Origin: Enteropsectra breve | Taxonomy: Eukaryota > Microsporidia | NCBI GenBank assembly: GCA_024243835.1 | Contig: JALPMN010000572.1 | Location: 1-21,087 of the forward strand | Direction of reading: 5' to 3' | DNA: 21,087 nt | Shown here: positions 1 through 8,178 of the stretch, one piece after another | How the letters are laid out: every line of letters begins with the position of its first letter | Numbering within the stretch: position 1 is the first letter of the stretch | Translations under genes and position numbers: made by a program | The notes under the pieces: generated by a model | What the model saw: the letters and a program-made list of their open reading frames with translations, nothing else | What the model was told of the DNA's origin: nothing | The model's database searches: none

Positions 1-2
1 AC

Positions 3-212
3 AATCGTCCAAGAGTCATTAAAGAACTACGAGCTTTTCTTGGATTACTAAATTATAACAGAGAGTTTATTCCTCGTTTCGCAGAAATCGTTAGACCACT
101 AACCAACCTATTAAAAGGAGAGACAAAACGTTCGGTTAAACAAATTACATGGAACCAAGTCGCACACAATTCATTTTTAAAAATTAAAACCTGTTGGTTC
201 AACTATAAATAG
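3..212 (+). mobile_element. Ty3/gypsy retrotransposon pol remnant, truncated
   Basis: Reading from base 3 gives 69 codons, ending at TAG 210-212, and starts mid-protein, so the element continues beyond the left edge. The translation contains ELRAFLGLLNYNREFIP, then FAEIVRPLTNLLKG and a tryptophan (ITWN). This is the conserved stretch joining reverse transcriptase to RNase H in Ty3/gypsy polyproteins, whose family pattern is roughly L-R-x-F-L-G-L-x-N-Y-x-R-x-F-I-P followed by P-L-x-x-L-L-K and W. Similarity fades at about base 185, where the family would continue into RNase H, and no RNase H or integrase frame follows. I infer a decayed or broken copy. No LTR was recognised in the window. The family call is firm; the breakpoint is approximate. 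Confidence 0.85.
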
Positions 213-827
213 TGATCCTTTTAATTAAATACCCTTGTTATGACTTCCTTTTACAACTTATATCATGCCGTAGTTATTTGTGCTAGATGTTCTAGAAGAG
301 GCTGGTGTAAACAGCATGTTTTGTGCATTCCTCGCTAATTTTTATAAAGATGGCTATCAAACTGGCTGTAGCATCTCGATGTATATACCGAGTAGGTTTT
401 TGCATATTTACATGTTTCTGGCCTATTTATTCACAATTTTTCTATACGTATTTTATTCCATAGCATATGCAGTCTTTGTCTTGTTTGGCACAGCGCATAA
501 TCTCTGCATGTAGAAATGTCTCGCTAAGCCACTATGTTCTGTGCACTTTTATTTTGACGCAATTTAGCGCCGTTGACAAGTGCCCGCAGAAAAAAGCACA
601 TTAATATGCCTCTTGTACGATTCCAATGCATTATGTATACATCACCACGTAATTCTTGTTTGTTCATGTTGCTGCATCTAGCTGTGTCTGGTTATTCTTT
701 TTTTATTTGCTGTAGATATTTTTAATGTGCTTTCACGGAATATTTATTTTTACTGTTTTTTTGAACGTGAATTTTCTGCAGCTGTTTTTTTGCCCTGTAT
801 CATACTGTCCAAAATATTTGCTTTTCA

Positions 828-930
828 GGCTTTTTGAATTATTTCTTTAAAAATATTTATTTTTCCGCCTTTTTGAATTATTTCTTCAAAAATAATTATT
901 TTTGTGCCTTTTTGAATTATTTTTATGAAT
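828..930. repeat. 39-base tandem repeat, about 2.6 copies
   Basis: Units starting near 830, 869 and 908 share CTTTTTGAATTATTTCTT followed by an A/T run. The period is 39 bases, a multiple of three, so one frame reads a 13-residue repeat (FLNYFFKN...). That frame has no ATG close upstream and an extreme F/N/Y composition, so I treat it as a minisatellite and not as a gene. Confidence 0.7.
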
Positions 931-1203
931 TAAATATTCTTCATTTGCTTAAGACGTTTAGTCTACCTCTTCGCCCAGCCCACAAAAATCCGAGCCCTGA
1001 AAATTTTGTGAGCAACGAAATAACTCATTACTGGACGGAATATAAGACCTTATAGTACACTCTAATTTTTAACAGGCATGCTGTTGACAGTGAATTACAT
1101 AGTTAAAAATCAAGAGTATAATACCTAACAAGTTCATCGATTTGTTTCGTTTATTACAGTGACAGAGTTTAAAATTCTATCTAAAATTTTTGAGTGCTTT
1201 CGA

Positions 1204-1284
1204 CTTCCGCGTTTTTTCGATGTTCCGCGTTTTTTATAACGTTCCGCGTTTTTTTAAAATAAAATGTTCCGCATTTTTTCGATG
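1204..1284. repeat. Four spaced copies of a TTCCGCGTTTTTT motif
   Basis: Near-identical copies begin near 1204, 1222, 1241 and 1266 (the last reads TTCCGCATTTTTT). The first and last are followed by CGAT. Spacings are 18, 19 and 25 bases, so this is a degenerate cluster and not a strict tandem array. It is the only CG-containing repeat in an AT-rich stretch. Confidence 0.65.
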
Positions 1285-1480
1285 CAAAATTTATAGTTCA
1301 AAATTTTAATTTTAAAAAATACCGTTAGACCGGCAGCATCGTGAAAAACGCCTTATATTCCCTGCAAAGCTGTTTTCCGTTGTCAAATGAACTGCAGTAT
1401 GGCCAACCCTGCTGAAGTCCTTGAAAGTTCAACATTTTCATAAACTCATTACTAATCTGTCAACCATTTTCCATACTTTT

Positions 1481-1718
1481 AAGTCCACTGTTTTTAAGTC
1501 CACTGTTTTCAAGTCTACTGTTTTCAAGTCCACTGTTTTCAAGGTAACAGTTATAAAGTCCACACTTTTAAGTCCACAAATATTTAACTCCACAGTTATA
1601 AAGTCAACAAATATTTAGGTCCATTATTGTTACTAGGACCACACTTTGTGCAAGAAAACCACAATAATTTCAAAATAGGTCCACGCTTTTTCTGAATTTG
1701 GTCCACACTTAGGTCCAC
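1481..1718. repeat. 15-base AAGTCCACTGTTTTC minisatellite, decaying outward
   Basis: Units of 15 bases start at 1481, 1496, 1511 and 1526 with near-perfect agreement. Diverged units follow at 1541, 1556 and about 1570. Scattered GGTCCAC words continue to about 1718. The 15-base period gives an open frame reading the pentapeptide FKSTV repeatedly, but without an ATG start. The gradient from tight to loose copies suggests expansion at the 1481-1540 end and decay downstream. Confidence 0.75.
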
Positions 1719-2251
1719 ATTATAATTTGGCTGAGTATAATAGTTAAAATCGCACAAAAATATAAAAATAGTATGTTTGTAGTGTTTTAATATTGAAAGT
1801 CATCGTTTTTTGGGTCTTTCTTGCAGATTCAAACACTCTTTGCCAACTTCGCAAAAATTCTGTCAATCCAAAATTAGCTTTGCATGTGCATTTTTGGGCT
1901 TGAGGATATTATCTATCTAAATATGAGACTGTATCTCCACACAACCTTAATGGAAGAGGCTTCCAAGGCCGAAACCCGGGATGCTCTAATAATCTTTTAA
2001 ATTATCACATTTTAATTAAGTGTAAATTTTACATATGAATTGGGTTAAAGGTAGCCAGTAGAAAATATTAAGTTATTAACCAACAAATATAAAAAAATTT
2101 CTAAGGGTTTTATTGAATGTCACTATTGTACTTCTTATCAAGATCCTAACTGATTTTGTTTTGCTACTCTACATCCAAGTTTGTAAGCACTCAGTTATTG
2201 CATCCAGGCTGACACAGCTATTTCAAATATTCCCCTTGCTTTGGTGTTGCA

Positions 2252-2479
2252 CTACCTTGGAAAATGTTTACCTTGTTTATGTCTGTTGAATGGGTTGCTG
2301 CCTTTCGCTGTATTCTGCATCTCCCTTCGTTCACTAGGGGTGAATCCTCTGCTGCTAGACCCCTGACCTTGAGTCTGCTGGGATGAATTTCCTGGAAATT
2401 GTGGATTAGTTTGTGTTTGACTGTAGCAGTACACTGTCTCTGACATAGAAAAAATAAGGCTCAGCACTGGTATGAACAT
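2252..2479 (-). CDS. Small secreted protein, Gln/Ser-rich (paralogue A)
   Basis: A 75-residue protein begins at the ATG at 2479. The open frame extends upstream only to a TTG, so this is the first ATG. Residues 1-18 form a signal peptide (MFIPVLSLIFSMSETVYC). The mature part is hydrophilic, with Q/S/G-rich residues 21-43, then GFTPSERREMQ and a basic end. No known domain is recognised. The signal peptide matches that of the gene at 3278-3628 (M-x-I-P-[VI]-L-x-L-x-F) and some spaced residues also agree (GF..., E, QN, SN, NR), so I infer paralogues. There is no CCC directly before the ATG; the nearest CCCC lies about 59 bases upstream. Secretion makes a host-exposed role possible but unproven. 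An alternative is a decaying copy of its longer neighbour. Confidence 0.55.
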   Translation of the reverse strand: MFIPVLSLIFSMSETVYCYSQTQTNPQFPGNSSQQTQGQGSSSRGFTPSERREMQNTAKGSNPFNRHKQGKHFPR

Positions 2480-3277
2480 GTTGATGTCTTTAATTTCGTT
2501 TTTATGTTTAAAACTAACCAATAAAAGTTAGCAATAAGGGGTAAAAGACATTTAATTGGATAAATGCATCTCCTTTAATATTAAAGAACATATAAAAGTC
2601 AAATATTAAATCAGTAACAAATAAAATAAAAGCTGATTTATTTGATAAAAGGGGTCCCACGCTTGACGGCGCAAATGATTCTAGCATGAATTATAGATGT
2701 TTTAAACCCAATTAATATGTTTAAAACAAACTCTATAATGCTAGCGTTTTGGGCTCAAATAGCATTTTTAACAGTTGCTTTTGGATGATATCTATCCCAC
2801 AATTAAAAAGCACGCGTAATCTGGCTACCAGCAAAATATGCGACAAACAAGTATTAAAGTGCACTTAAATGTATGACCGACTGCATTTATACACATCTGT
2901 GATGTCCGTAGCTCTTTATTGTCAGTGAATGTTATATAAATGCATACCATTTTGTTAAATTTCATTTAATTGCTTCTGAAATGCCATGGCATCAAATTCT
3001 TGCTTATTTGTAGGTTTCTACATTCATTTTACTATCACAGAATCGACATTCAGACCGCGGTGTGTTTTATCTAAGAAAACTGATTGTAAGCATGCTAATA
3101 ACCTTGTAGTATATCTATGAAGAAAGATTGCGCTAAATCTTCGTCTATATTTTACTTAAGTTTAGTTTGTGCGCATTGTAAAATGTTCACGTAGATAACA
3201 TCTTTCTTTAAATTAAAACGTAGTAGTTAACATAATGAGTCTCTATTCATTAACTATAATACATACACCAAAAATAC
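2480..3277. other. Intergenic, AT-rich, with a large inverted repeat
   Basis: About 800 bases between two minus-strand secreted-protein genes, without a supported gene. The notable element is the inverted repeat at 2681-2744, annotated separately. I see no tRNA or other RNA gene signature. Confidence 0.5.
2681..2744. repeat. Imperfect inverted repeat, 27/26-base arms, 11-base loop
   Basis: The left arm 2681-2707 and right arm 2719-2744 are inverted copies. The inner nine bases next to the loop are perfectly complementary (GTTTTAAAC against GTTTAAAAC). After small gaps the outer TATAAT and CTAGC segments also pair. The loop is CCAATTAATAT (2708-2718). It could be a transcribed hairpin, a miniature transposable element, or a 3' signal for the minus-strand gene starting at 3628, although it lies more than 500 bases past that stop codon. 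Confidence 0.7.
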
Positions 3278-3628
3278 TTATCTAATGGCTTTAATGAATA
3301 AAGTAGTCGCACCTCTATTTAGTTTGGCACTTGTTCTATTTTTTTTCTCCCTGGCAAGAGCAAGTTCGGCTCGTAATGCGTCTAGTTCCTTTTTTTTGGC
3401 AATGATCTCCCTTTCCCTTCTATTAAGATTAGAAAGAGTTTGAAAGTTCTGTGCCTGTTTGCCATACTCGTGGGAAGAAAATCCCGCTGGATTTTCCTCT
3501 CTTTGCTGTTTAATAGCATCATCCCAGAAAGGATCTGCTTGTCCAACACTTGGCCTCACATTTGGTTCATTTGAGCATTGGGCTTTCTGGAGCAAAGTAA
3601 ATGTTAGACACAGTATTGGTATATGCAT
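3278..3628 (-). CDS. Small secreted coiled-coil protein (paralogue B)
   Basis: A 116-residue protein whose ATG is immediately preceded by CCC, the start context shared by other genes here, which supports both the gene and its start. Residues 1-18 form a signal peptide ending MHIPILCLTFTLLQKAQC. The mature protein is charged. About residues 66-100 (NLNRREREIIAKKKELDALR onward) are rich in K/E/A/L with heptad-like spacing, so a coiled coil is likely. There are no transmembrane segments after the signal and no recognised domain. Its signal peptide closely resembles that of the 75-residue gene at 2252-2479 on the same strand. I infer a small tandem family of lineage-specific secreted proteins; a role in host interaction is speculative. 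Confidence 0.7.
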   Translation of the reverse strand: MHIPILCLTFTLLQKAQCSNEPNVRPSVGQADPFWDDAIKQQREENPAGFSSHEYGKQAQNFQTLSNLNRREREIIAKKKELDALRAELALAREKKNRTSAKLNRGATTLFIKAIR

Positions 3629-4207
3629 GGGTCAGTTTTCGTTATTTCATTGGTATTTTAATTAGCGAATGAAATATTTTTGCTCCTTTATTTTTTTTCA
3701 TTGGGTTAAAACATCGCGCTATAATATCAGCCGGACTTTGAAATTAGAAAAGATGTTAGTTTGATACATCAAGGCTACTTTAACTTTGTCAATATGAAAT
3801 TTTATTGTGTATTTTATTCATCCTAGCACTAATGTTCTGATGTATGCCTCAATTCTTATTCTATAGTGAAATTAATGAACCCTGTAGAATTGAGAGTGAC
3901 TGTAAAAATATGCAGTCAACCACGGATTCCAATAGCAACCAGCCGGAATATCTTTAACATAATTTGATTCGTTTTCCATTTGATTATACACTAAAAAAGA
4001 GATTTTAATGTTAGGATTAATAGAATACTTCTTTGTTTTAAACAATGAGTTTTTAGAAAGTACCATAAGATTAACGTGATTTTGCAATTTATTTGAATTT
4101 AAAATTAGGTATAAAATATAGCGTTCATCGGAGATATTCGAATGTAACAATCATTAACAGCCGGAAATCAGTAAGACTATTTAATATCTTCGATTTTTCT
4201 ACCTCCT
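3629..4207. other. Divergent intergenic region
   Basis: About 580 bases between the minus-strand secreted gene and the plus-strand 739-residue gene. It must hold both upstream regions. A minus-strand frame of 92 codons lies here but begins only at TTG and resembles nothing, so I do not call it. No repeat or RNA gene was seen. Confidence 0.45.
4202..4207 (+). promoter_or_regulatory. C-rich motif abutting start codon
   Basis: CCTCCT lies directly before the ATG at 4208. It belongs to the C/G-run series found before most genes in this window and supports this start. Confidence 0.5.
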
Positions 4208-6427
4208 ATGAAAAAATTTTCAGGTTTACTACTCGTGTGCGGAATGCTGGGCGAAATGAAAGCTGCTAACTGCAGGCGTTTGTATGAAGATCAATTTCGA
4301 GTAAATGTCAGAACCCCTGAGTGGAATGACAATTTTGATTTGCGGGATCTTTTAAAATTTGATACCGTCGCTTGGGTACTTAGAGACTGCCAGCTGCAAG
4401 TTAATGATTCTACAGCTAGGATCGAGAAACAGTTGAAAGTATACGATATCTATGAGGAAGTTCTGGCACAAACTAACTGCTGCATAAACGATACCTATGA
4501 TATTTACGAGAACAACATTAATCAACAGATACGGGACAAATGGTATTGTGAGTATTTTGAAGACTTCAAGGAGCGAGTAGATCCTGTTGATATGTTTATT
4601 CCCTTTTCTGCTGAAACAGTCCATTTTGTATGTCTGCTTACATCTGTCTGGTGCGACGGCTTAGAAATCTCATTAAACGATGATAATGTGGTTGAAATTC
4701 TAAGGGCATTTGCATACCTCCAAATTAACAATGAAAAACAAGTTGATGTGTTTATAACAGGACATAAAACACCGCAGCACCTAAGGATAAAAATCATCAA
4801 TTTATTTTGCATCAATTTTGTGTATCTCCTTCAAAAGAATGGCCTTCTGTCGAAATACAAGGCTTTGCTGGAATACTCAAACCTGGCCCTTGAAGATAAC
4901 GATAAAAAGCTCGTTGCCGCTTTCCAGTTAAGCGAAAAACCTCTTTTAAAATACATCCATCTTCTTAAAATAGAGCTTGAAGATGGGCATGTCAGCAAGC
5001 TGTTTTTATGCTCCAATTCTAGATACTTTGCGTATGAGCACCGCTATCAGGAGCAGTGCAAGGTTATAGCACTCAAACACGAAAGAAATATCACAGATTC
5101 TATTTCTAAGCTAGATCTTATTGTTGAACTCAACACGCTTAATAAGACCATGGAAAAAAGGAGGTTGGATGTATTGATGCCTTTTTTTGATGATTTTTTC
5201 TCTGTGGCATATTCGCGGCCAAAATCATTTCCCAGCGACACCTTTGTCCAAGAATTTTACTGCTACATTGAGTTTATAGAGATTTTGAACGAACTAAAGG
5301 AGGTTTATATTTATAATCTGCTGCCTTACTACAGAACACTGCCAAATCCAATAGAAGCGGAAGAAGATTCGGATAGCTTCCTCCCAAAGATGGTCAAAGC
5401 TGTGATAAGAAAGCTACCTGGGCTCCACTCGCTGTTCATTCAGGGTTTCGATGAATTTCCTCTCGAACTAATTCCTCTGCTAAAAGGAGCACATCTTAAG
5501 AAATTCGGGGCGATGGGCAATTGCGGAAAGGTTGATTATTTGGTTATCCACCGGCTCTTCAGTGAGGAATGCGTGCTCAAAAAAACCATACGCCATTTTA
5601 TTGGCCATTGCCGGGCTGTGCACTTTTTTTCGCAGTTCTACGAAGAAAAACATATTGTGGAAGCTACAGTTTTCAACTGGATATTTGGAATGGATAGTGA
5701 TTTGTCTGAAGAGGACAATGCATACTCTCTGAAAATTAAACTTTTTTTTTCTAACGGAAGCCTAACTGACGCGGTGCATCTTGAAAAATCCATCAACATC
5801 GGCACTGTTTACTATATGGAGCCTACAATTTTAATGCTGCAAGCTGCAATGCGCGCAGAACGAACAAGCATGTCAGACTATAGGTTGGCTGCTGATATAT
5901 GCTTCAAGATAACTGCAAGTGAATTTCTATCTAAGTGTGCCATTGATCGTTTGATTGTTCGATTTGAGAAGGATATTGATTTTATTCAGGACATCACTAC
6001 ATTATCAATAAACGAGGGTGCCACAACAAACACCGTAGAAGTTATCGTAGAAGGTAATATGCATATGTATATTCGTCTTCTGGCTCCAGGGGGGAGAAGA
6101 AGATGCAACAACAATTTATGTTTTATCATAAATCTCGATGCCTCAATGATGCTATGCAAAGCGCACGAATTGAATTGTCATACAGCTTTAGGCATTTGCC
6201 GTGTATTTCAGCTTCTTATTGCCTATAACGATGAAACTTTAGCCCTAAAAATAAGACTAAGAAGAAGGGTCTCCGAAAGAATCGACTGTGATAATATCAA
6301 AAGCCTATTCATAGAATTTTACAAGGAAAAACCGTTCTACAATGATTCTGTCGACTTTAGCAAAATATCATTTGAGGAGATCATTTGTGAATTCAGCAAT
6401 CCTACAATGAGAGCAATACGCTTGTAA
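4208..6427 (+). CDS. Large secreted protein, possible leucine-rich repeats
   Basis: A 739-residue single-exon protein that begins with a clear signal peptide: basic MKK, hydrophobic FSGLLLVCGML, then a likely cleavage near A19/A20. No later segment is hydrophobic enough to be a confident membrane anchor, so the mature protein is probably secreted. The body is helical-looking and Leu/Ile-rich. Around residues 359-437 there are spaced L-x-x-L patterns (LKEVYIYNLL, LHSLFIQGF, HLKKFGAMGN) that recall degenerate leucine-rich repeats. Microsporidia are known to encode secreted LRR and other lineage-specific families, but I recognise no specific family. Scattered cysteines, including a CC pair at 91-92, could form disulfides. 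The start is supported by the signal peptide and the C-rich motif before it. A host-interface role is inference from the signal peptide alone. Confidence 0.85.
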   Translation: MKKFSGLLLVCGMLGEMKAANCRRLYEDQFRVNVRTPEWNDNFDLRDLLKFDTVAWVLRDCQLQVNDSTARIEKQLKVYDIYEEVLAQTNCCINDTYDIYENNINQQIRDKWYCEYFEDFKERVDPVDMFIPFSAETVHFVCLLTSVWCDGLEISLNDDNVVEILRAFAYLQINNEKQVDVFITGHKTPQHLRIKIINLFCINFVYLLQKNGLLSKYKALLEYSNLALEDNDKKLVAAFQLSEKPLLKYIHLLKIELEDGHVSKLFLCSNSRYFAYEHRYQEQCKVIALKHERNITDSISKLDLIVELNTLNKTMEKRRLDVLMPFFDDFFSVAYSRPKSFPSDTFVQEFYCYIEFIEILNELKEVYIYNLLPYYRTLPNPIEAEEDSDSFLPKMVKAVIRKLPGLHSLFIQGFDEFPLELIPLLKGAHLKKFGAMGNCGKVDYLVIHRLFSEECVLKKTIRHFIGHCRAVHFFSQFYEEKHIVEATVFNWIFGMDSDLSEEDNAYSLKIKLFFSNGSLTDAVHLEKSINIGTVYYMEPTILMLQAAMRAERTSMSDYRLAADICFKITASEFLSKCAIDRLIVRFEKDIDFIQDITTLSINEGATTNTVEVIVEGNMHMYIRLLAPGGRRRCNNNLCFIINLDASMMLCKAHELNCHTALGICRVFQLLIAYNDETLALKIRLRRRVSERIDCDNIKSLFIEFYKEKPFYNDSVDFSKISFEEIICEFSNPTMRAIRL

Positions 6428-6567
6428 AATGCACTACGTTAACTTTACTTTGTATATCAATAATCTTAACGCTAGGCATGGTACTCATCTCATATGATTT
6501 TCTGGCGAAATAAACATGCAAAATTTCACTTTTTCCGCATATTCATATCATACACTTTGTCAAACAC

Positions 6568-6749
6568 CTTTCTATAAATACTTTCTATAAATACTTTCTA
6601 TAAATACTTTCTATAAATACTTTCTATAAATACTTTCTATAAATACTTTCTATAAATACTTTCTATAAATACTTTCTATAAATACTTTCTATAAATACTT
6701 TCTATAAATACTTTCTATAAATACTTTCTATAAATACTTTCTATAAATA
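6568..6749. repeat. Perfect 14-copy tandem array, 13-base unit
   Basis: The unit CTTTCTATAAATA is repeated exactly 14 times (182 bases) with no mismatch. The array begins after CAAACAC and ends before GTATCAAG. Each unit contains TATAAATA, a TATA-box-like word on the plus strand. It ends 174 bases before the start codon of the membrane-protein gene at 6924. Perfect identity implies recent expansion or strong homogenisation, so copy number probably varies between isolates. Confidence 0.97.
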
Positions 6750-6917
6750 GTATCAAGTTCATATTAATTAGTATTGCATTATTTTCCATTTAAAATATTT
6801 TTGATAAAAAGAATTCTCACGGCATTGACAGCTGCTCAAAATACTCTTTTAACTTGCCCTCATGCAAATAAATTAATGGTTTTATTTTCTATTGGTCGTT
6901 AAAACTTTTTTATCCAA

Positions 6918-6921
6918 CCCC
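6918..6921 (+). promoter_or_regulatory. CCCC start-proximal motif
   Basis: CCCC two bases before the ATG at 6924 (ccccttATG), preceded by a T-run. It belongs to the recurring start-site context of this window and supports the chosen start. Confidence 0.55.
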
Positions 6922-6923
6922 TT

Positions 6924-7820
6924 ATGAGTGTTGAGTTCCCGAGCATGCCTCTAATTGTGGTGGGAGTCCTCGCAGCAATTGTGGCAATAGCAATATTGGT
7001 GTATTCGCTGCGATTCTGTGGATGCTATAGCTATTCGCACGAATTAGATCAGCTATATTACTTTTTCGCGAGCAATAATGAAATTAAGAACTATCTAAAA
7101 TCTCACGTGTTCAACGATAAGCAGCCCTACAGTCTTGCCATGCAAAGTCTATATAAGATCCTTGATGAGCACACAAAGCTGTGGCAACTGCCATGGAAAA
7201 ATGCTTCCGCAATTAAGCTGATGACAGAGCGGATCATTAGTGAGAAGGAAATAAATAACGAATGCAAGATGCGCTCTGTTTTATTAGATCTGCAGCATGA
7301 AAATCGAGACGTCCATAGCAATCCGTTTTCACTAATGAGCTTGGAAATTCAGAATGAGCGGGTGTGTGTGCAAAGCAACAAAGTAAGTACCGACTCCATG
7401 CGAAGAATGTGGTACGATTTTGTATGCACTAACTTTACACGCACTTCATCAGACGAGTTGATGCTGGTCTTTGACGATAAAAAGAGCTCTATGCTTTGCG
7501 GAATATGCAATTCGGTCTTTCACATGGAAATGCGACAGTCGAAAATTGCAACCACTGGAAATTATTTTGTTGCCTTCATTACACCCAGCAGCACCGCGAT
7601 AACGACAGGATCGGCTTTTAAGATTAAGAAGAGATACGAAATAAGTATCACAAAGGGGAGCGGGCAGACCAAGCACGTATTTGATGTTAAATCAGCACTC
7701 TACTTCAGCAGTGGAATGCCTACCTGCCAAAAAGAGTTTTACTCAAACACGCAGCATGAAAATTTTAGATTTGTGTTTAGTCCAGGTAGTTTTGCAATGC
7801 TTATGATGCAAAGAGTGTGA
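6924..7820 (+). CDS. Single-pass membrane protein, unrecognised
   Basis: A 298-residue protein with one strong hydrophobic segment at about residues 9-29 (PLIVVGVLAAIVAIAILVYS), followed by R30 and a FCGC cluster. This fits an N-terminal signal-anchor, and I see no cleavable signal. The remaining roughly 265 residues are soluble. There is a CGIC motif at 192-195 following VFDDKKSSML. That local pattern (hydrophobic-F-x-x-K-x-S-x-x-x-C-x-x-C) faintly recalls the zinc-ribbon region of ubiquitin-specific proteases. However, I find no catalytic Cys box or His box and only one CxxC pair, so a degenerate USP-like fold is only a possibility. The start is supported by CCCC just upstream. The gene lies downstream of, and on the same strand as, the 739-residue secreted protein gene, across the tandem array. 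Function unknown. Confidence 0.8.
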   Translation: MSVEFPSMPLIVVGVLAAIVAIAILVYSLRFCGCYSYSHELDQLYYFFASNNEIKNYLKSHVFNDKQPYSLAMQSLYKILDEHTKLWQLPWKNASAIKLMTERIISEKEINNECKMRSVLLDLQHENRDVHSNPFSLMSLEIQNERVCVQSNKVSTDSMRRMWYDFVCTNFTRTSSDELMLVFDDKKSSMLCGICNSVFHMEMRQSKIATTGNYFVAFITPSSTAITTGSAFKIKKRYEISITKGSGQTKHVFDVKSALYFSSGMPTCQKEFYSNTQHENFRFVFSPGSFAMLMMQRV

Positions 7821-8178
7821 TTTTTATAGTCTCTCCTTAACATAAGATATCGAGTGTGCTAGAGTAATTAAAATTGCTAAAATTAACAGCTATTCGCTTA
7901 CAAATACTCTCGACTTATAGAAATGAGTATTTAGAATTTCTTTTAAGTATGCTCCACTAAATTGATAATCGCCGTAATAGCCTCTGGCGAAGCCCTAAAT
8001 ACTGATATTAAATGGCTTTTGAGCTTAAGTATGATTTTGCACTCTATTTAATCACGCTTAGTTAAACAATCGTTATCTTTTGTTTTCATTAATTTGGAGG
8101 TATTCCCCATCGGCTTTTGCACGAATTTCAAGGGAAAAAAGTATTTGGCAAGTATAAAGCGTCAATTTAGTTGAAACC
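7821..8178. other. Convergent intergenic region
   Basis: About 360 AT-rich bases between the membrane-protein gene and the tentative minus-strand gene ending at 8179. I see no repeat, RNA gene or open frame of note. Confidence 0.5.

Larger units (their letters stand above)
213..2251. other. Gene-poor AT-rich stretch with minisatellites
   Basis: No supported gene in about 2 kb. The open frames here either lack an ATG, are short, or simply read through the repeats. The stretch holds three separate tandem or interspersed repeat clusters (about 828-930, 1204-1284 and 1481-1718), annotated individually. It adjoins the retroelement remnant on its left, so it may be decayed mobile-element or gene-desert DNA, but nothing coding can be recognised beyond base 212. 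Confidence 0.6.
6428..6923. other. Intergenic region with tandem array
   Basis: About 500 bases between two plus-strand genes. More than a third is the 13-base tandem array (6568-6749). The rest is AT-rich with no gene; the last bases before 6924 carry a T-run and CCCC. Confidence 0.7.

Noticed and set aside
280..513. 77-codon plus-strand frame
   Set aside because: Begins at a non-ATG codon, turns strongly hydrophobic/aromatic as AT-rich noise does, and has no start motif or homology.
834..1055. 73-codon frame over the 39-base repeat
   Set aside because: No ATG start; it exists only because the repeat period is a multiple of three.
1421..1618. 65-codon FKSTV-repeat frame
   Set aside because: Starts at TTG; it reads through a minisatellite and ends with it.
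1960..1985. GGCCGAAACCCGGGAT resembling a tRNA T-arm or primer-binding site
   Set aside because: No acceptor, D-arm or anticodon arm could be fitted around it on either strand.
3872..4150. 92-codon minus-strand frame
   Set aside because: Starts at TTG, no start motif, composition typical of random AT-rich DNA.
7383..7388. GTAAGT, the usual microsporidian 5' splice-site sequence, inside the 6924 gene
   Set aside because: The frame runs uninterrupted through it and it lies deep in the gene, whereas known microsporidian introns are mostly near the 5' end.
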